Origin: Leisingera sp. M658
GTDB taxonomy: Bacteria; Pseudomonadota; Alphaproteobacteria; Rhodobacterales; Rhodobacteraceae
NCBI RefSeq assembly: GCF_025144145.1
Contig: NZ_CP083546.1
Span: forward strand, 1,938,501-2,002,500
DNA length: 64,000 bases
Reading direction: 5' to 3'
Shown: piece after piece, positions 58,985 to 64,000 of the stretch
Layout of the letters: every line of letters begins with the position of its first letter
Position numbering within the stretch: the stretch's first letter is position 1
Program-made: the position numbers and the translations under genes
Notes under the pieces: generated by a model
Databases searched by the model: none
Told to the model about the DNA's origin: nothing
Seen by the model: only the letters and a program-made list of their open reading frames with translations

Positions 58985-60160
58985 CTAACAACCGCCCTTT
59001 GCGCGCGTCAACACAGCAACAAAGAAACCATCGGTGCCGTTTTGCACCTGCCAGCTTTGCTGCGCCGCCAGCGACCAGCCCTCGTTCTCTTGCAAAAACC
59101 TTTGAACTTGCTCAGAGTTTTCGCCATTCAGCACCGAGCAGGTGGCATAGGCCAGGGTCCCGCCAGGCGCTGTCAGGCCTGCCGCTGTGCGCAAGATATC
59201 TGCTTGGACCCGATGCAGGTCCTGCAGGTTTTCAGGCGTCAGCCGCCATTTACCTTCCGGTGCCCGCCGCCAGGACCCGGAACCGGAACAGGGGGCATCG
59301 CACAGCACCAGGTCAAACGGCCCGCTGCGCTCAAGGTCCGCCGTCAACAGCTGCTGCACCTGCACACCCGCCCGCGCCGCGCGTTCGGGCAGGTCTTTCA
59401 TGCGTTTGGGATCGGCATCATGGGCAAACAGCCGGAGGTTCGCCTGCGCGGCCATGGCCAATGTTTTACCGCCGCCGCCGGCGCAGTAATCCAGCACCTT
59501 CATGCCATCTTGCAATGGCAACAGCGCGGTTACCGCCTGGCTCGCTGCGTCCTGCAATTCAACAAAACCGTCCTGGTACATTTTTGTGTTGCGCAGCTTG
59601 CGGGCGCCTTCGGTCACGTCCAGCGCCGTGGCGGCGGCCGGATGCGGCCGGGTGGCGATACCGTCGGCGTTCAGCGCCTCTTGCGCCTGCGCAAGCGTGC
59701 CGCGGGCAATGTTCACCCGCAAATGCACCGGCGCACGGCTGCGCAGAGCCAGCGCTGCGGCCTCTGCCTGATCCCCAAGGCTGCTGCTGAATTCAGGCCA
59801 CAGCCAATCGGGAATATCCAGTGCCTCTGCCCCTTCCGGCGGGGAAGGCAGCTGACGTTCCGCCTCGGTCAAAGGTGCAGGCCCATACCCTTGTCCGCTA
59901 AAGACCTCGTCCGGGTCCTGTTCTGCTTCCCGCAGCGCGCCCAAAACCAGCCCCCGGCCGCTGCGCGCGCCGCCAAGGACTGCGTGCGACCGCTGGCATC
60001 GCACCGCTGTAAACACATGGTCACGCACCGCGGCCCGGTCTTTTGATCCGGCAAACCGGCTCCGCCGTCCCCAGGAGGTCAAAGCCTTTTCCGCAGGCTC
60101 GCCCTCCAGAATCCGGTCAATAACCTCAATGGCCGCCTGCAGGCGGGCGGCGGGGGTCAT
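58985..60160 (-). CDS. RsmB/NOP-family RNA (cytosine-5) methyltransferase
   Basis: About 391 residues from the ATG at 60160. The SAM-binding block is VLDYCAGGGGKTLAMAAQ. The two active-site cysteines are in CDAPCSGSGSWRR and LAYATCSVLNGENSEQV, as expected for m5C RNA methyltransferases. The N-terminal part is NusB/RsmB-like helical. It methylates rRNA or tRNA; the exact base is not predictable. It lies upstream of cckA and downstream of guaB on the same strand. Confidence 0.9.
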   Translation of the reverse strand: MTPAARLQAAIEVIDRILEGEPAEKALTSWGRRSRFAGSKDRAAVRDHVFTAVRCQRSHAVLGGARSGRGLVLGALREAEQDPDEVFSGQGYGPAPLTEAERQLPSPPEGAEALDIPDWLWPEFSSSLGDQAEAAALALRSRAPVHLRVNIARGTLAQAQEALNADGIATRPHPAAATALDVTEGARKLRNTKMYQDGFVELQDAASQAVTALLPLQDGMKVLDYCAGGGGKTLAMAAQANLRLFAHDADPKRMKDLPERAARAGVQVQQLLTADLERSGPFDLVLCDAPCSGSGSWRRAPEGKWRLTPENLQDLHRVQADILRTAAGLTAPGGTLAYATCSVLNGENSEQVQRFLQENEGWSLAAQQSWQVQNGTDGFFVAVLTRAKGGC

Positions 60161-60196
60161 GCCCCTGCCTTTTGATTGCACGCGGCCTTCATCAGC

Positions 60197-61648
<1,452 letters not shown>

Positions 61649-61832
61649 TCATCCTCATGCATAACCCCGTTTGGCGGTGACCCTATGGCACAGAACCTAC
61701 TGGGGGGAAAGAGGCAGCAGGCAAGAATTCCTGCACTGCAGCAATCTCTTTCGGGCGGCTCTGATCTGGGTCAATGCGCGCAGGCCTGCTTGGCGTATCA
61801 GAAAACCTGCAGAAATGATGCAGGATATTGCC

Positions 61833-62999
61833 ATGCCCGCCCCATTGGAAAACGTCACTGTTCTGGACTTCACCCATGTTCTGGCCGGTCCTTACTGTTC
61901 AATGATCCTGTCGGATCTTGGCGCCGATATCATTAAGGTGGAACGTCCCGGAACAGGCGACGACACCCGCACTTTCCCGCCGTTCAAGGAGGGCGAAAGC
62001 GCTTACTTCGCCACCATCAACCACGGCAAGAAAAGCATCGCACTGGATCTGAAGGCGCCCGAGGACCGCGTGGTTTTTGAGCGGCTGCTGGCGCAGGCCG
62101 ACGTGCTTCTGGAGAACTACCGTCCCGGCGTGATGCAGCGGCTGGGCTACGGCTGGGAGGATCTGCACGCCAGATACCCGCGGCTGATCTATGGTGCCGT
62201 GTCGGGTTTTGGCCACTCCGGCCCCGATGCCCTGAAGCCTGCCTATGACATGGTGGTGCAGGCCCGCGGCGGGGTGATGTCAATCACCGGCGAAAAGGAC
62301 CGCGATCCGGTGCGCGTCGGTGCCTCGATCGGCGATATCGTGGCGGGCATGTTTCTGGGGCACGGTGTCCTGGCGGCCCTTTTGGACGTGCAGAAAACCG
62401 GTCTGGGCCGGTTCATCGATGTTGCCATGCTGGACAGTCAATTGGCGCTGCTGGAGCACGCCATCGCCATCACATCGGTTACCGGACAAGCCCCGCAGCC
62501 CTCTGGCGCCCGGCACCCGTCGATCACTCCGTTCGAAACTTTTCACGCATCAGACGGGCTGTTTGTTATTGCTGCCGGCAATGACACGCTATTTGCCCGG
62601 CTCTGTGACGCGTTGGATTTACCGCTTGCCGAAGACCCGCGTTTTGCCACCAATCCGGCCCGGTGCGAAAATGCACGCCTTCTGAAACGCTTGATCGAGG
62701 CGGTGACACTAGGGGACACCAAAGACCACTGGATCGGGGTTCTGACCAGGGCCGGCATTCCCACAGGGCCGATCCAGACAGTGGATCAGGTCCTGAAGGA
62801 CCCGCAGATCCTGGCCCGCAATATGGTCGTCGAGGTTCTAGGCAAAAACGGTCGATCCGCAAAATTGTCAGCAGGCAATCCGATCAAGATGAGCGGCATG
62901 CCGGACCCTGAAACCCGCGCCCCTGCCCCGCAGCTGGATGGCGACCGCGCAGAGATTCTGGCGTGGCTGAAAGAGGTTGAGGCACAAGCCGCCCTCTGA
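61833..62999 (+). CDS. CaiB/BaiF-family CoA-transferase
   Basis: About 388 residues from the ATG at 61833, preceded by AGGA; upstream in-frame starts up to 61671 lack family support. It shows VTVLDFTHVLAGPYCSMILSDLGADIIKVE, read as VLDFTHVLAGPYCSM then DLGADIIKVE. The class III CoA-transferase acid is Asp in GASIGDIVAG. Family members move CoA between acids such as formate/oxalate, carnitine or succinate/mesaconate. The substrate is unknown. Confidence 0.88.
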   Translation: MPAPLENVTVLDFTHVLAGPYCSMILSDLGADIIKVERPGTGDDTRTFPPFKEGESAYFATINHGKKSIALDLKAPEDRVVFERLLAQADVLLENYRPGVMQRLGYGWEDLHARYPRLIYGAVSGFGHSGPDALKPAYDMVVQARGGVMSITGEKDRDPVRVGASIGDIVAGMFLGHGVLAALLDVQKTGLGRFIDVAMLDSQLALLEHAIAITSVTGQAPQPSGARHPSITPFETFHASDGLFVIAAGNDTLFARLCDALDLPLAEDPRFATNPARCENARLLKRLIEAVTLGDTKDHWIGVLTRAGIPTGPIQTVDQVLKDPQILARNMVVEVLGKNGRSAKLSAGNPIKMSGMPDPETRAPAPQLDGDRAEILAWLKEVEAQAAL

Positions 63000-63041
63000 C
63001 TGACGGCCCGCTAAAAACCGCATCCCAAAGTCACCAAATAT

Positions 63042-63076
63042 GGGAAAATGGCGCCAGCAGACGGGAAAATGCCGCC
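63042..63076 (+). promoter_or_regulatory. Direct repeat upstream of the corrinoid reactivase gene
   Basis: GGGAAAATGGCGCC (63042-63055) recurs as GGGAAAATGCCGCC (63063-63076), 13 of 14 bases identical and 21 bases apart, close to two helix turns. It lies 70-100 bases before the next gene's start and looks like a regulator binding site. Confidence 0.5.
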
Positions 63077-63144
63077 CATTGCCTTTCGCCTGCCGCAAAA
63101 GCCCATATGCTCCGCCTAAATTGCGGAATGAGAAGGCTACAGGC

Positions 63145-64000
63145 ATGACTGACGAACCCCTCGTTGTGTTTACCCCATCCGGCAAACGCGGGCGTTTCCC
63201 CGCGGGCACGCCGATCCTTACCGCCGCCCGGCAGCTTGGGGTCGACCTCGACTCGGTCTGCGGCGGCCGCGGGATCTGCTCGAAATGCCAGATCACCCCG
63301 TCCTACGGCGAGTTTTCCAAGCATGGTGTGACCGCCGAGGAAGGCGCGCTGAGCGAATGGAACAAGGTTGAACAGCGCTACAAGGACAAGCGCGGCCTGA
63401 TCGACGGCCGCCGTCTGGGCTGTCAGGCCACCGTGCAGGGCGACATCGTGATCGACGTGCCGCCGGAAAGCCAGGTCCACCGCCAGGTGGTGCGCAAACG
63501 CGCCGAAGCCCGCGACATCACCATGAACCCCTCCACCCGCCTGTTCTATGTCGAGGTTGAAGAGCCCGACATGCACAAGCCAACAGGCGACATGGAACGG
63601 CTGATCGAGGCGCTGGATGCCCAATGGGACCTCAAGGGCGTCAAGACCGATCTGCATATCCTGCATGCGCTGCAGCCTGCCCTGCGCAAGGGTGGCTGGA
63701 AGGTGACAGTGGCCGTGCATCTGGGCGACGCAAGCCACCCGCCGAAAATCATGCATATCTGGCCAGGCTTCTACGAAGGCACTGTGTACGGCCTGGCGGT
63801 CGATCTCGGCTCCACCACCATTGCCGCGCATCTGTGCGACCTGAAAACCGGCGAGGTTGTCGCCTCCTCCGGCATCATGAATCCGCAGATCCGCTTTGGC
63901 GAAGACCTGATGAGCCGGGTCTCCTATTCGATGATGAACAAAGGCGGTGATCAGGAAATGACCCGCGCGGTGCGCGAAGGCATGAACGCGCTGTTCACTC
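63145..64000 (+). CDS. corrinoid-protein reductive activase (ferredoxin plus ASKHA domain), 3'-truncated
   Basis: The frame is open from the ATG at 63145 to the window end (285 codons). The N-terminal [2Fe-2S] domain has cysteines at 39, 45, 48 and 93 (VCGGRGICSKC, RRLGCQA). From about residue 216 an ATPase domain of the actin-like ASKHA superfamily begins (GLAVDLGSTTIAAHL). This pairing is that of RamA/RACE-type proteins, which reduce inactive Co(II) corrinoid proteins at the cost of ATP. It is the partner needed by MttB-type methyltransferases such as the one at the left edge. Confidence 0.88.
   Translation, partial: MTDEPLVVFTPSGKRGRFPAGTPILTAARQLGVDLDSVCGGRGICSKCQITPSYGEFSKHGVTAEEGALSEWNKVEQRYKDKRGLIDGRRLGCQATVQGDIVIDVPPESQVHRQVVRKRAEARDITMNPSTRLFYVEVEEPDMHKPTGDMERLIEALDAQWDLKGVKTDLHILHALQPALRKGGWKVTVAVHLGDASHPPKIMHIWPGFYEGTVYGLAVDLGSTTIAAHLCDLKTGEVVASSGIMNPQIRFGEDLMSRVSYSMMNKGGDQEMTRAVREGMNALFT

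Noticed and set aside
63031-63831. A 266-codon minus-strand frame at the right edge
   Set aside because: It opposes the corrinoid reactivase gene, which shows clear ferredoxin and ATPase motifs.

Overview
The window looks like a chromosomal segment of a marine Rhodobacteraceae (Roseobacter group), closest in gene content to Leisingera, Phaeobacter or Ruegeria. The grounds are high GC, many alphaproteobacterial signature genes (PAS_5 protein, IalB family, CckA, cysteine-poor IscR, GAAC-N7-GAAC LexA box, long PstA/PstC) and a tmpAB pair, a pathway I know from Leisingera. Assignments rest on reading motifs and lengths; no database search was run.

Layout. 1-1.4 kb: 3' part of an MttB-family corrinoid methyltransferase. 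2-4.3 kb: gcdH and a divergent LysR regulator. 4.3-11.8 kb: a complete phosphate-starvation locus (phoR, then pstSCAB-phoU-phoB), with a three-repeat PHO box in front of pstS. 11.9-14 kb: gamma-carbonic anhydrase, gmk, yicC. 14-19 kb: PAS_5 protein behind two CtrA-like sites, class II DAHP synthase, GlxA-type regulator, PQQ-dependent sugar dehydrogenase. 19-24.7 kb: five-gene HAAT (Liv-type) ABC transporter interrupted by a low-GC secreted-protein gene. 24.8-27.5 kb: HerA/YjgR-like ATPase, an intergenic region with a candidate small RNA, and an IalB-family protein. 27.5-32.7 kb: an envelope cluster (L,D-transpeptidase, LpxD paralogue, acyl carrier protein, ketosynthase) and a YcbK-type Tat-exported protein. 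32.9-34.2 kb: tRNA-Arg(CCG) and an orphan exported protein. 34.4-37.1 kb: LysR plus tmpA-tmpB, predicted to turn 2-trimethylaminoethylphosphonate into glycine betaine and phosphate. 37.2-45.4 kb: iscR-suf operon with accessory membrane and YbjQ genes, behind an Irr-type palindrome. 45.6-48.5 kb: alpha/beta hydrolase, an 80-residue protein, a tandem-HD protein and an EgtC-like amidotransferase. 48.7-64 kb: SMR transporter, typA, MOSC, DUF1330, alaS, recA (LexA box), a sulfotransferase-like gene, cckA (CtrA box), RsmB-like methyltransferase, guaB, a CoA-transferase and the start of a corrinoid-protein reactivase.

Connections. The tmpAB pair releases phosphate and makes glycine betaine. A phosphate regulon lies in the same window. 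The two window ends carry parts expected of corrinoid-dependent demethylation of quaternary amines. Together they suggest a lifestyle of scavenging quaternary ammonium and organophosphorus compounds. CckA and three CtrA-type motifs tie two loci to the CtrA phosphorelay. The suf operon shows the Rhodobacterales type of iron control: an IscR lacking the usual three cysteines and an Irr-like box. No CRISPR array, prophage or insertion sequence was seen.
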